NCBI GenBank assembly: GCA_964629225.1
Contig: CAZVQC010000006.1
Span: forward strand, 1 to 64,000
Source of the DNA: RUG14199 sp964629225
GTDB lineage: Bacteria > Bacillota > Clostridia > Oscillospirales > CAG-272
Direction of reading: 5' to 3'
Length of the DNA stretch: 64,000 bases
Both the position numbers and the translations under genes were made by a program. Positions 53,783 through 62,930 of the stretch are shown here, piece after piece. Position 1 is the stretch's first letter. The number at the start of each line of letters is the position of its first letter. Under the pieces are notes generated by a model. It saw only the letters and a list, made by a program, of their open reading frames with translations, was not told where the DNA came from and did not search any database.

Positions 53783-54235
53783 ATGAAGATAAGAGTCCTT
53801 TCACGTCAGACCGTTATTGACGACAGCTTAACGGATGCTTCGGCTGATAATGCCCTTTTGAACGGCGGATCGGACGTGATCACGGTGGATAACGAGTTTC
53901 CCGCTGAAATCTCCCATGAGGGAGATCTTACGGTCATTTCCTATTTTGACCCCGATGAAAAAGCAAAAAGCGAGATATCTTTTTTGATAACCGCACCTCA
54001 TAAGGTTACCGTTCGCCGCTATTTCGAGGGAAAAAGTGAAATCATTTTTGAAAAGGGACGGGTATTTGAGGGAGTCTATGAGACACCCTTCGGAAATATC
54101 GGTCTGTTCGTCTTCACGGAAGAGCTTTCGAACACCGTTTCCGCGTCGGGTGTCGGTTCTATCTCGATACGGTACGAATGTGAGCTCAGAGGGTGCGACG
54201 TTCAGCTCATCGAGCTTGATATGAAGATATTTTAA
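53783..54235 (+). CDS. DUF1934 beta-barrel protein
   Basis: A 150-residue cytoplasmic protein of the DUF1934/YwiB family, a calycin-like beta-barrel of unknown ligand: MKIRVLSRQTVIDDSL, LTVISYFDPDE, YETPFGNIGLFVFTEEL and SISIRYECELRGCDVQLIEL. ATG at 53783 follows GGGAGG. holA begins 2 bp after its stop, so it is the first gene of the holA-toprim-ygiQ operon. In many Firmicutes this family sits near argS or rpoE; the present link to holA is uncommon. Confidence 0.82.
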   Translation: MKIRVLSRQTVIDDSLTDASADNALLNGGSDVITVDNEFPAEISHEGDLTVISYFDPDEKAKSEISFLITAPHKVTVRRYFEGKSEIIFEKGRVFEGVYETPFGNIGLFVFTEELSNTVSASGVGSISIRYECELRGCDVQLIELDMKIF

Positions 54236-54237
54236 GA

Positions 54238-55302
54238 ATGAGGGACACGATGACCGACAGAGAATTTGCCGCCGAAATAAAAAAAGGCCTATCGGGAGGA
54301 TATTTTCTTTACGGGGACGAGGAGTTCCTGAAAAAATACTATCTCGATGCCGCAGTAAAAAGTGTTGTGGGCACGGACGAATTGTCAATGATGAATCTGT
54401 GCCGTCTTGATGGGGACAACTATTCTCCTGCCGCTCTTGAGGATGCCCTCTCGGCGTTTCCCATGATGGCAGACAGGATCTGTGTTGTGCTTTCAATGAA
54501 GTTTCAAGGCCTTTCGGAAAAGGCTTTGAAGGCGTTTTGCGATATTCTTGAAGGAGTGGGGGAGCGTCCCTGCGTTTTCCTTGCGGTGGCTCCAAAGGGT
54601 GGCTTTGACGAGGGGAATCTTAAGAAGGGCCGTCCCACCGCCGCATATAAGCTGATATCGGAAAAACTCACCATGGTGAACTTTTCAAAGGGCACTCCCG
54701 GTGCGGTGAAAAAATGGGTGATGCGCCATTTTGAGGCTGAGGGACTTGTCGCCGAGGGAGAGGCTCTCGACCTTCTCTGTGAGTACTGCGGCTATGATTT
54801 GACTCTTCTTTCAATGGAGATGTCAAAGCTCTCCGCCTTTTGCAAGGCTAACGAAATATCGACCGTGGGCCGTGATACGGTTCGCGAGGTATCCTCCGAT
54901 TACAGTGAGAGCGGTACCTTCGATCTTACCAACGCAGTTTTGAACGGTGACCGCAGAGGAGCGTTGAAGGTTCTTCGGGACTACAAGGACAAAAGAAAGC
55001 CCGCCGCTTCGGTGATGGCGGCGCTGACCTCGGATTTTTCCAACATGCTTGAAGTGGCACTTCTCATGCAGGAAGGGATGTCAAAGCAGGAGATAGCAAG
55101 GATGCTCTCCATCCACGAGTTTCGGGTGTCGAAATACATGGATGCTGTCAGGGGAACTCCCGTTGCAAAGCTGAGGGCGGCACTTGAAAGATGCCGTGAT
55201 GCGGACGGTGAGATCAAATCGTCGCGGCTTGACTACATCTCAATAGAGCGCTTTATCTGCACTATGCCCGCTAAAAAACGTCTTGGGGGATATCGGGGTT
55301 AA
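54238..55302 (+). CDS. holA: DNA polymerase III, delta subunit
   Basis: Clamp-loader subunit that opens the sliding clamp. The 354-residue protein has the delta pattern: GYFLYGDEEFLKKYYLDAAV at the start, FPMMADRICVVL, a lid region around LLCEYCGYDLTLLSMEMSKL and the C-terminal collar (RKPAASVMAALTSDFSNMLE). Length and order agree with HolA. ATG at 54238 or 54250 may be used. The next gene starts 2 bp after the stop. Confidence 0.9.
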   Translation: MRDTMTDREFAAEIKKGLSGGYFLYGDEEFLKKYYLDAAVKSVVGTDELSMMNLCRLDGDNYSPAALEDALSAFPMMADRICVVLSMKFQGLSEKALKAFCDILEGVGERPCVFLAVAPKGGFDEGNLKKGRPTAAYKLISEKLTMVNFSKGTPGAVKKWVMRHFEAEGLVAEGEALDLLCEYCGYDLTLLSMEMSKLSAFCKANEISTVGRDTVREVSSDYSESGTFDLTNAVLNGDRRGALKVLRDYKDKRKPAASVMAALTSDFSNMLEVALLMQEGMSKQEIARMLSIHEFRVSKYMDAVRGTPVAKLRAALERCRDADGEIKSSRLDYISIERFICTMPAKKRLGGYRG

Positions 55303-55304
55303 AA

Positions 55305-55925
55305 ATGACAGACGGAAAAGAAAAGATAAAGATCCCTATCCCCGTTGCGGTGGAAGGAAAATACGATAAGATGAAGCTGACTGAGGTGATCGATGCTCAC
55401 ATTGTTGTCACCGACGGATTTGGCATCTTCAATAATAAGGAGCGGCTGTCACTGATCAAGACCCTTTCGAAGGACGGTATCGTGCTCCTTCTCGACAGCG
55501 ACGGAGCAGGGGGAGTGATACGTTCCCACATCATGAGTGCCGTTCCGAAGGAGAAGATATTCAATCTCTACATACCGAAGATACCGGGTAAGGAAAAAAG
55601 GAAGTCTCACGGCTCAAAAGAGGGCATTTTAGGCGTTGAAGGCATGGATGCCGAGGTACTTTACGGGCTTTTTTCAAACCTTCAAAAAACGCTTGAAAAC
55701 CGCCTCACAGGCGATCTTGGAAAAAGAGGCCATGAGGTGACCAAGGCGGACTTTTACGAGGACGGTCTTTCCGGAAGAGATGACTCTTCCAAAAAACGGG
55801 ACAGGCTGGCAAGATACTTTGACCTGCCCGATAAGATGACTGCTCCCGCTCTGCTTGGAGCTGTCAACATACTGACCGATCACAAAGGATACAAGGCGGC
55901 GCTGACCGCCATTGAGGAAGAATGA
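55305..55925 (+). CDS. Toprim-domain protein, RNase M5-like with DUF4093
   Basis: A 206-residue protein. The N-terminal Toprim fold has VAVEGKYDKMKL (catalytic Glu) and VLLLDSDGAGGVIRSHI (the DxD pair). The C-terminal part (DKMTAPALLGAVNILTDHKG) resembles DUF4093 of RnmV-like proteins. RNase M5 matures 5S rRNA, but the proteins with this tail are diverse, so the exact substrate is open. It lies 2 bp after holA, and its stop overlaps the ygiQ start (ATGA). Confidence 0.8.
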   Translation: MTDGKEKIKIPIPVAVEGKYDKMKLTEVIDAHIVVTDGFGIFNNKERLSLIKTLSKDGIVLLLDSDGAGGVIRSHIMSAVPKEKIFNLYIPKIPGKEKRKSHGSKEGILGVEGMDAEVLYGLFSNLQKTLENRLTGDLGKRGHEVTKADFYEDGLSGRDDSSKKRDRLARYFDLPDKMTAPALLGAVNILTDHKGYKAALTAIEEE

Positions 55926-58012
55926 TGGACCAGAGATTTTTACCGGTGACACCGGAGGAACTGAAGAGCATGACGGGGCGAGAGGTCCCGGACTTTGTCT
56001 ACGTTTCCGGGGATGCCTACGTGGATCATCCCTCCTTCGGCCCCGCAATAATAACGAGAGTGCTAGAGGATGCGGGGTACGTGGTCGCAATGCTCCCCCA
56101 GCCGGACTACAGATCCTGCGATGAGTTCAAAAAGTTCGGCCGTCCGAGACTGGGTTTTTTGGTGTCTGCAGGCAACATCGACTCTATGGTAGCCCACTAC
56201 ACGGTGTCAAAAAAGAAAAGAAATTACGACTACTACAGCCCCGGCGGAAAAATGGGAAAGAGACCCGACAGGGCAGTGATAGTCTACTGTAACCGGATAA
56301 GAGAGGCCTACGGTGACGTGCCGATAATAATCGGAGGTCTTGAGGCATCTCTCAGGCGTTTTGCCCACTACGACTATTGGGATGACAAGGTCAGACGCAG
56401 TATCCTTGTGGACAGCCGTGCCGACATACTGGAATACGGAATGGGGGAAAAGACTACTCTCCGTGTGGCGGAACTTCTCGATCGGGGCATTCCGGTGAAA
56501 AAGATCCGTGACGTGAGGGGCACCTGCTACCTTACCGACAGAAGTGACAAGATCCATTTTCCTGCCGCCATGGGCATTCGTGAGGACGGACACATCAACG
56601 GTTTTGAATACGATGAGTTGAAGACGGATAAAAAAGCCTACGCCGATGCTTTTGCGGTCCAGTACAAAAACAACGATGCCATCAACGGCAAGGCGATAGT
56701 GGAGTATTACGACGGGAAGATGCTGGTGCAGAATCCTCCGATGCCTCCCCTTGAAAGGGAGGAGCTTGATCGCGTCTACGCACTGCCCTACACGAGGAAT
56801 TATCACCCGATGTACGAGAGTGAGGGCGGCATACCCGGTATTGCGGAGGTGAAGTTTTCAATAACTCACAACAGAGGCTGCTTCGGAGGCTGTAATTTCT
56901 GCGCACTTGCTTTCCACCAGGGCAGGAGCGTTCGCTCAAGGAGCATAGAATCGGTGGTAAGTGAGGCAAAACTTATTACCGAGATGCCTGATTTCAAGGG
57001 CTATATTCACGATATTGGGGGCCCTACGGCGAATTTCAGGCACCCCGCCTGCGAAAAACAGCTTGAGAGCGGAGTTTGTCAAAACCGCCGCTGTCTCGTT
57101 CCGAAGCCCTGTCCCAATCTGGATGCCGATCACAGTGAATACGTGGAGCTCCTTGACAGAGTATCGGCACTTCCGAAAGTGAAAAAGGTGTTCATTCGCT
57201 CCGGGATCAGGTTCGACTACCTGCTTGAGGACAGTGATGAGACCTTCTTTAGAAAACTTGTGACGGAGCACACCAGCGGCCAGCTGAAGGTGGCACCGGA
57301 GCATTGTACCTCCCACGTGCTCTCCTGCATGGGAAAGCCGGATATCGCCGTCTATGACCGCTTCAGGAAGCGTTTTTTCGAGCTTTCCGAAGAGGCGGGA
57401 CTCAAGCAGTACTTGGTACCTTATCTGATGTCCAGTCACCCGGGAAGCACCCTTGAGGACGCTGTGGAGCTTGCGGTCTACATGAAGCGTATCGGGCTGA
57501 ATCCGGAGCAGGTGCAGGATTTTTATCCCACTCCCGGAACGGCTTCCACGGTGATGTACTACACCGGCATCGATCCCCTGACCAAAAAGCGGATCTATTG
57601 CACCACGGACTACCGGGAAAAACAGATGCAAAGGGCACTTTTGCAGTTTTACAAGCCGGAGAATAGGACTCTCGTAAGGGAGGCGTTGAAGCTTGCCGGA
57701 AGGGAGGACCTTATCGGCTACGGGAAGGAATTCCTTGTGACCCCCGGAAAGAACAAACCGGAAAAGAAGGAAGCGCCGAAGGCTCCCGAAAAGGGCTACA
57801 AGGGCGGAAAACGTCCCAAGGGCTGGGCTACGGCAAAGCCGAAGAATACGAAGGGAAGCGGAAAATTTTCCGGAAAGAGAGCAAAGATCTCAAAGGATGC
57901 GAAAAAGAAAGCGGCATCAAAAAGCGGAGAGGCAAAAAACGGGTCTCAAGGCAGAAGAGGCTCATCGAGAGATGGCTCGAAGGGTAGCACAAAAAAGAAT
58001 ACGAGAAGCTGA
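55922..58012 (+). CDS. YgiQ-family radical SAM protein
   Basis: A 696-residue radical SAM protein of the YgiQ family, whose reaction is unknown. An N-terminal B12-like domain (PSFGPAIITRVLEDAGYVVA) precedes the radical SAM core with CFGGCNFC binding the 4Fe-4S cluster at about residue 320. Later blocks are VAPEHCTSHVLSCMGKPD and YLVPYLMSSHPGSTLEDAVE. The last 75 residues are a Lys/Gly/Ser-rich tail that may bind nucleic acid. The start overlaps the previous stop by 4 bp. It is followed by a terminator at 58017-58038. Confidence 0.92.
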   Translation: MMDQRFLPVTPEELKSMTGREVPDFVYVSGDAYVDHPSFGPAIITRVLEDAGYVVAMLPQPDYRSCDEFKKFGRPRLGFLVSAGNIDSMVAHYTVSKKKRNYDYYSPGGKMGKRPDRAVIVYCNRIREAYGDVPIIIGGLEASLRRFAHYDYWDDKVRRSILVDSRADILEYGMGEKTTLRVAELLDRGIPVKKIRDVRGTCYLTDRSDKIHFPAAMGIREDGHINGFEYDELKTDKKAYADAFAVQYKNNDAINGKAIVEYYDGKMLVQNPPMPPLEREELDRVYALPYTRNYHPMYESEGGIPGIAEVKFSITHNRGCFGGCNFCALAFHQGRSVRSRSIESVVSEAKLITEMPDFKGYIHDIGGPTANFRHPACEKQLESGVCQNRRCLVPKPCPNLDADHSEYVELLDRVSALPKVKKVFIRSGIRFDYLLEDSDETFFRKLVTEHTSGQLKVAPEHCTSHVLSCMGKPDIAVYDRFRKRFFELSEEAGLKQYLVPYLMSSHPGSTLEDAVELAVYMKRIGLNPEQVQDFYPTPGTASTVMYYTGIDPLTKKRIYCTTDYREKQMQRALLQFYKPENRTLVREALKLAGREDLIGYGKEFLVTPGKNKPEKKEAPKAPEKGYKGGKRPKGWATAKPKNTKGSGKFSGKRAKISKDAKKKAASKSGEAKNGSQGRRGSSRDGSKGSTKKNTRS

Positions 58013-58016
58013 AGTT

Positions 58017-58038
58017 CCCCGCACCGAAAGGTGCGGGG
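58017..58038 (+). terminator. Terminator of the holA-ygiQ operon
   Basis: CCCCGCACC-GAAA-GGTGCGGGG followed by AGTTTTTTG, 5 bp after the ygiQ stop. Confidence 0.93.
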
Positions 58039-58596
58039 AGTTTTTTGATATTTTGGCTTGATGACGATAGAGAGAAATGTGATGGTATCGGTGGACGGTA
58101 AGCTGTTTTGTATCTCGGCTAAGGTGATGCTACGTGCCGATACCGACAGCAGCAAGAAGGGTAAGTAAATAAGAAAGGCCGGAGGGAAGAAAGAGACGAA
58201 AGAGGAGATGAGGGGCGGCAAAGCGGAGACTGAAATAAGGTAGGTCTTGTGAAAAAAAGAGACTGTTTTTCAAAAGTGCGAATCGTAGGCGGGAAAGCTG
58301 AATATACTGATAAAAAGAGGTGTCGGCGGTTGCAGAAGGAACATAATTATTTGTGTTTTGGTTGCATTTCACCAGCCGTTTTGCCTCTTTTGGGAAAACA
58401 GCCCGAAATCCCCATGACGGCACTGCTTTCAAGCCCTTTGAAGATGACCACGCCGGGTCTTCGGAGAGATCTGAAAAGTGACCGAAATCGGGAGATCGGG
58501 CTTGTTTTTTGCGCTTTTGCACTTGTGTATCTCGCCATTTCGCCAAGACATCTGTCGGGAAATGCGGTCGGGAAATTGTCTATTTTTTTGTCAAGG

Positions 58597-58767
58597 GGGT
58601 AGAACCCTTTTTTCAAAATTCTACATGTCTAATTTGGCTGTTTTTCTCTACCGGAGGTAGAAAACGGGGAGTTTTCTACAGGCTGACAGCCTCCGTTTCG
58701 AAAAACATCCCCGTGACGGTTGAATTTTCTACAATTCCGACAGGGTTTTCTACAGGATATAGAAAAC
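58597..58767. repeat. Cluster of TTTTCTACA motifs forming nested palindromes
   Basis: At least six matches or near matches to (G)TTTTCTACA on either strand: 58619 (TTCTACA), 58657-58665 (inverted), 58671-58680, 58724-58733, 58745-58754 and 58760-58767 (inverted). They pair as TCTACC-GGA-GGTAGA (58647-58661), GTAGAAAAC-N5-GTTTTCTAC (58657-58679) and GTTTTCTA-N7-TAGAAAAC (58745-58767). It lies in a 1.1-kb region without genes between two convergent genes. Confidence 0.8.
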
Positions 58768-59106
58768 TGTTTTCCGTTTTGTCGGGTGGCTTGATTCAAG
58801 TGCTGCCGAATAGGCAAAATTGTGATATTTGCACAGTAAAAATTAAGAAAAGCAATTAAAAGTATCACAAGCCTGTTTTTTTTGTTATTTTTCTTAGTCA
58901 AAAGACGAACGAGAGACGGTCTTCGCCTATTTTCTGCAATTGGCAAAATGGGGACTATGCGATGGACACCCCTCCTTGTTAATTGTGCTTTTGTTGCTTT
59001 TAATGGCCTTTTTTGGCCTTTTTGGGAAAGAGGTGCCGTTTCTTGCCGTATTAACCTTGAAGCGTGGGGAGTGCTGCTATTTCTGTTCCGACGGATTTGC
59101 GAAAAA

Positions 59107-59135
59107 AGCCCCCGAAGGCTCTGCCTTCGGGGGGG
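59107..59135 (-). terminator. Terminator of the VanY-like gene
   Basis: CCCCCGAAGGC-AGA-GCCTTCGGGGG followed on the minus strand by CTTTTTTCG, directly after the stop. The region 58039-59106 otherwise holds only the motif cluster and a purine-rich stretch (58140-58240). Confidence 0.9.
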
Positions 59136-59137
59136 TA

Positions 59138-61099
59138 TCATGATATCGGATTGATGGCCAGGTATTCTTCTAGGCACATTCCGGTGATCTTAAGCTGCTC
59201 CGCAGTCCGTCTGCCCACGTAGCGGAAGTGCCAGGGCTCAAAGTCACGCCCGGTTACGTCTGTTTTTCCTTCCGGGTACCTAATTATGTAACCGAATTTC
59301 CAAGAGTTTTCCGCCAGCCATTTGTAGGCGGTGGTATTTGCAAATGAAGTATCCGGTTCATCCATGTTGTGGATATCGCAGGCAAGTCCCGTCTGATGCT
59401 CGCTCGTGCCCGGTGAGGATGCGTAGGTGAGCACCTTGTTCTTTGCTTGAGTATCCGTGAGTCCCGACGCTTTTTCCTCATTGACCAATGATGTGAATAT
59501 CGCCGCTTCCGTTCTGTAGGAGCGGTATCCGTCGGTGACCGACACATCTCTGATGTCGCAGGCTCTCATCTCATTGAACATGGCATCAAGCGCCATTGCC
59601 GCGGTATTTCTCATTTTGACCGGATCTCTGCCGTCGCTTCTTGTGTCGGATATCTCCGTGAGATCCTCCGGTTCGTAGTTTTCGCCGAGGGGTGAGCTTT
59701 TTGATACTATCGTCAAAAACTCGGTGGTGTTTTCCGGGTTCATGAACTTCTCATAAGTACCGAGGTCGCTTGTAAAGGTGACGGCGGAGCCCTTCCCAAC
59801 ACCCGGGTTCGTGCGCCCGTAGATCTCATCAAGGCTGAGGGCTGTGGGCGCGGAGTTGGCGTTGTAGAGGAAGGTCACGTCCTCGTAGATTGTCTGTCCG
59901 CTTTCGTCTTTTAGCGTTTTTCCCTCTTCGTCTGTCCTTGCTGTCTTTTCTACCGTTACGGTTCGTTTTCCGCTCTGTTCCACTTTGATACCGCTCTTGA
60001 AGCAATCCGTGATGCCGATGGGCACCCAAAGGCCGCTTTCAAGATATTTTGACGGAGCCTTCATTGCAACGGGGGTGCCGTTGACGTTTGCCTCGGTGGT
60101 GCCGAGACGGAACTCAACCCATTCTCCGTCGGTAACGGAGGATAAAGAATCATTATCGGTGCCAAGGACGAAGCGGAAGCTCTCGCTGTCTCCCCGATAG
60201 GACATTGACAGGTAGTTTGCAAGTGTGGAGAAGTTGATGTAGAGCACCCCGGAGGGGTAGGCTGTCGAACCGTCGGCAGTCTCGGTGACACCGTTTCCGA
60301 AGCGGTAGGTCATGTCGATCCCCCGCTCGGTGGGATCTGTGCAGAATCTGAAGTAGGTCAAGGCTGCCGTTAAGATCGCCACTATCAATACCGTGGCGAG
60401 AGATATCCTTGCGTGGAAGGCGAAGGATCTTGCCATTTGGCGACGGCGTTTTTTTCGTTCGAGTTTTCTTTGTATCTCACGGCGCCTTTTTTCTTTTTCC
60501 GCTCTGATACGTGCCGCCTCACGGCGCCTTTTTTCCTCCCTGTACCGTTCTTCACTTCGGGGGTCTCTGTAGTATTCGCCCGGAGCTTGTCGGGCGTTTT
60601 CGGAGCGCCGTGCGTCTCTCGGCGCATTTCGGCGCTGCCCGCCCCCGTTGTTTTGTGAAACGTAGGGGGAGGTGCCGTATTTTCGTCTGTAGGCCTCCTC
60701 GTAGATGGCTCGCTGCCTTGCATCCATGAAGGACGGATCTCTTACTGTGCGAAGATCGCCGGATGGCTGTCCTGCGGCGTTTTTGCCTGTAGGGACTCTG
60801 ACTGCTCCGTGAAAGTTCGAAGGCGCGTTCCGAGGCCTTCTCTCACCGCCTGCAGAGGCCCTTATCGGGCTGTTTGAAGCGCTGCGGGGGCTATTTCCCC
60901 TTTGGAGACTCGAAACGGTATTTTGAGTGCTTTTTGAGGCTTTTCCCGACGGTTGACCGGAGCCCTGCCTAAACAGAGAAGGATCGGGTCTTCCGTAGCC
61001 GTAGGCGCTGTCGGAGGAGGGCACTCTTCCTTCCGGATAGACCCAGCCGTCGTCCGGGTTCGGTCTCATTCCGTAGGATCTGCCGTTTTTTGAGGCCAT
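59138..61099 (-). CDS. Membrane-anchored VanY-type D-Ala-D-Ala carboxypeptidase
   Basis: A 653-residue protein with an unusual layout. Residues 1-165 are disordered and rich in Ser, Gly, Pro and Arg; about 165-225 is a strongly basic coiled coil of RREAARIRAEKEKRRRE type; a membrane helix at about 232-252 (ISLATVLIVAILTAALTYF) leads outside. About 265-390 resembles the copper-amine-oxidase-like stalk domain (EANVNGTPVAMKAPSKYLES). The catalytic peptidase M15B domain occupies about 485-650, with zinc motifs SEHQTGLACDIHNM and EPWHFRYVG. It trims stem peptides of peptidoglycan. No van resistance genes are nearby. Confidence 0.9.
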   Translation of the reverse strand: MASKNGRSYGMRPNPDDGWVYPEGRVPSSDSAYGYGRPDPSLFRQGSGQPSGKASKSTQNTVSSLQRGNSPRSASNSPIRASAGGERRPRNAPSNFHGAVRVPTGKNAAGQPSGDLRTVRDPSFMDARQRAIYEEAYRRKYGTSPYVSQNNGGGQRRNAPRDARRSENARQAPGEYYRDPRSEERYREEKRRREAARIRAEKEKRRREIQRKLERKKRRRQMARSFAFHARISLATVLIVAILTAALTYFRFCTDPTERGIDMTYRFGNGVTETADGSTAYPSGVLYINFSTLANYLSMSYRGDSESFRFVLGTDNDSLSSVTDGEWVEFRLGTTEANVNGTPVAMKAPSKYLESGLWVPIGITDCFKSGIKVEQSGKRTVTVEKTARTDEEGKTLKDESGQTIYEDVTFLYNANSAPTALSLDEIYGRTNPGVGKGSAVTFTSDLGTYEKFMNPENTTEFLTIVSKSSPLGENYEPEDLTEISDTRSDGRDPVKMRNTAAMALDAMFNEMRACDIRDVSVTDGYRSYRTEAAIFTSLVNEEKASGLTDTQAKNKVLTYASSPGTSEHQTGLACDIHNMDEPDTSFANTTAYKWLAENSWKFGYIIRYPEGKTDVTGRDFEPWHFRYVGRRTAEQLKITGMCLEEYLAINPIS

Positions 61100-61135
61100 T
61101 TGCCTTCCTCCTTTCGCAGTTGTTTTCTTATCTTG

Positions 61136-61690
61136 TTATTTGGTCTCGCAGATCATGAAGTAGGGAGATGTGGGGGAGTTCAACATATTGAATCTCGCAA
61201 CGCAGTATTTGAATCGGGACAGGGTGGAGAAATACTCGCAAAGGGCAAGCCCCTCCGCTTCTCCCTCCGGATGACCCGGATAGACTGCCACGAGCAGGAT
61301 CGCATCCCGTCCCAGCATTGAAACGGCGTTTGCCACTGCCGGTAGGGTGGTCTCTCTCATGGTGGTGAGGGCTTTGTTGCCGCTTCCCGGCATGTAGCCC
61401 AAGTTGAACATACCCGCCTTGATGGGCTCCTTTACGAATTCGGGCGCCCGGTGGTGAGATGCGCAGATGAGTCGCCAGTTTTCGGGACATCCCGACTGCC
61501 TTAAGTGAGCCGAGGTGGAGGCGAGAGCCTTCGGTTGGATGTCGAAGGCGATGACGTGGCCGGTGTCTCCGACGGTCTTTGACAGGAATTCGGTGTCGTG
61601 ACCGTTGCCCATGGTGAAGTCAACGCAGGTGTCGCCTTCTCCGAGATGGGACAGAATGAATTTTTTTTGCAGTGTGAGAAGATCCACCAT
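61136..61690 (-). CDS. SAM-dependent methyltransferase, YtqB/MnmM family
   Basis: A 184-residue class I methyltransferase. The SAM site is GDTCVDFTMGNGHDTEFLS; IAFDIQPKAL and MFNLGYMPGSGNKALTTM are the marks of the family once named rRNA_methylase, to which B. subtilis YtqB (MnmM, tRNA wobble-uridine methylation) belongs. ATG at 61690 has GGAGG 6 bases upstream; an earlier ATG at 61717 lies at the predicted transcription start. The stop is 36 bp from the VanY-like start, so the two may share a transcript. Confidence 0.88.
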   Translation of the reverse strand: MVDLLTLQKKFILSHLGEGDTCVDFTMGNGHDTEFLSKTVGDTGHVIAFDIQPKALASTSAHLRQSGCPENWRLICASHHRAPEFVKEPIKAGMFNLGYMPGSGNKALTTMRETTLPAVANAVSMLGRDAILLVAVYPGHPEGEAEGLALCEYFSTLSRFKYCVARFNMLNSPTSPYFMICETK

Positions 61691-61720
61691 AGCTTGCCTC
61701 CGGCTAAAATAATTCATTTT

Positions 61721-61749
61721 ATTATAACTCCCCACGGCGGATTTGTCAA
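61721..61749 (-). promoter_or_regulatory. Consensus promoter of the methyltransferase gene
   Basis: On the minus strand: TTGACA (61749-61744), 17-bp spacer, TATAAT (61726-61721), exact consensus. The following 61750-61960 is purine-rich and shows no gene. Confidence 0.88.
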
Positions 61750-61968
61750 CAAGCGGAGCTCCTTATTTTATTATCTAGAAGTGAAAAGCGGTGGGAGGGG
61801 GTGGTATCGGAAGGGAAAGTTATTGTAAGACCGAAAAGCAAACGTGATGCGGGGGGAAAAACGGGGCAGAGGGAAAGCAGGCGGGCGTTATCCGAAAATA
61901 AGACGGAAGGAAAAAGGCTTTTTCGATGATCGGGAGACCGTAGGAAAAGTTACCCTGCCTGCTCGGAG

Positions 61969-61997
61969 TTGACAGGGCTCCCAAAATGGGTTATAAT
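61969..61997 (+). promoter_or_regulatory. Consensus promoter of the PHP phosphatase gene
   Basis: TTGACA (61969-61974), 17-bp spacer, TATAAT (61992-61997), exact consensus, 40 bp before the ATG. Confidence 0.9.
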
Positions 61998-62036
61998 ATC
62001 TTCCTGTCGGCGGTACGCCGAGAAGGAGGGGTGCTT

Positions 62037-62852
62037 ATGATGCTTTCGGATTTTCACACTCACACTACCTTTTGCGACGGTAGAGACACTCCGGAGGATA
62101 TGGTGAAGGCGGCGGTGGAAAAGGGCTTTTTCGCTTTTGGGACCTCCGCTCACAATTTCATCGCTCACGATCCACCCTCATCCATGAGAAAAGAGTCCAT
62201 CCCCGGTTACAAGGCGGAGATGAGAAGGCTGAAAGAAAAGTATTCCGGGCAGATCCGTGTGTTTTGCGGCACGGAGCAGGAGTTCTTTGCCACCGAGTCC
62301 ACCGACGGCTACGACTACGTTATCGGCAGTGTCCACTATGTGAAGGTGGGAGAACGCTACGTCACCGTTGACAGAAGCCCCGAACATTTGAGAGCCGGGA
62401 TCGTGGAGTGCTTTTCGGGAGATGCTCTCGCCTTTTGTGAGGCGTTTTTTGAAAATGAGGGTGCCGTGGCGGCCAGGACCGGGTGTGATATCATCGGGCA
62501 CTTCGACCTCGTGGAGAAATACAACGAGGGCAACTGCTTTTTCGACCCATCCTCACCGAGATATGTGAGAGCCTATGAGCGGGCCATAGAGAGACTCATT
62601 CCGTCGGGATGTCTCTTTGAGGTCAATACCGGCGTCATCTCGCGGGGCTACAGAGACCGACCTTACCCGTCGGAGACGATCCTCAATACCATTCGCGAGG
62701 CGGGGGGACGGGTGATACTGTCCTCCGACGCCCACAGAAAAGAGAATGTGGGCTTCGGCTTTGACGATGCCCTTCGCCTTCTTGAAAAGTGCGGATTTGA
62801 CGGTGTTGCGACGACTCCCTTTGAGTCGGGACGGCACAAAGAGACGAAATAA
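62037..62852 (+). CDS. PHP-domain phosphatase, histidinol-phosphatase (HisJ) type
   Basis: A 271-residue metal-dependent phosphoesterase. The opening LSDFHTHTTFCDGRDTPEDM supplies the first metal His pair, CGTEQEFF a Glu ligand, IIGHFDLVEKYNEG the next His/Asp, and VILSSDAHRKENVGFGF the last. The pattern and length fit HisJ/HisK-type histidinol-phosphatases of Firmicutes. No other his gene is here, so a different phosphorylated substrate is possible. ATG at 62037 follows AAGGAGGGG by 5 bases; the next codon is also ATG. Confidence 0.83.
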   Translation: MMLSDFHTHTTFCDGRDTPEDMVKAAVEKGFFAFGTSAHNFIAHDPPSSMRKESIPGYKAEMRRLKEKYSGQIRVFCGTEQEFFATESTDGYDYVIGSVHYVKVGERYVTVDRSPEHLRAGIVECFSGDALAFCEAFFENEGAVAARTGCDIIGHFDLVEKYNEGNCFFDPSSPRYVRAYERAIERLIPSGCLFEVNTGVISRGYRDRPYPSETILNTIREAGGRVILSSDAHRKENVGFGFDDALRLLEKCGFDGVATTPFESGRHKETK

Positions 62853-62865
62853 TGAAGAAACTGCG

Positions 62866-62894
62866 TTGACATCGGCGCCATATCGTGGTAGAAT
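62866..62894 (+). promoter_or_regulatory. Promoter of alaS
   Basis: TTGACA (62866-62871), 17-bp spacer, TAGAAT (62889-62894), leaving a leader of about 30 nt, too short for a T-box. Confidence 0.85.
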
Positions 62895-62930
62895 AATCAA
62901 CGTAAAAAGTGATCTTAAGGAGCAATAAAA

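Noticed and set aside
58509..58859. 116-codon plus-strand frame containing YRLTASVSKN and FSTGYRKLFS
   Set aside because: It is a translation of the TTTTCTACA motif cluster, with no ribosome site or domain; I treat the DNA motif as the real signal.
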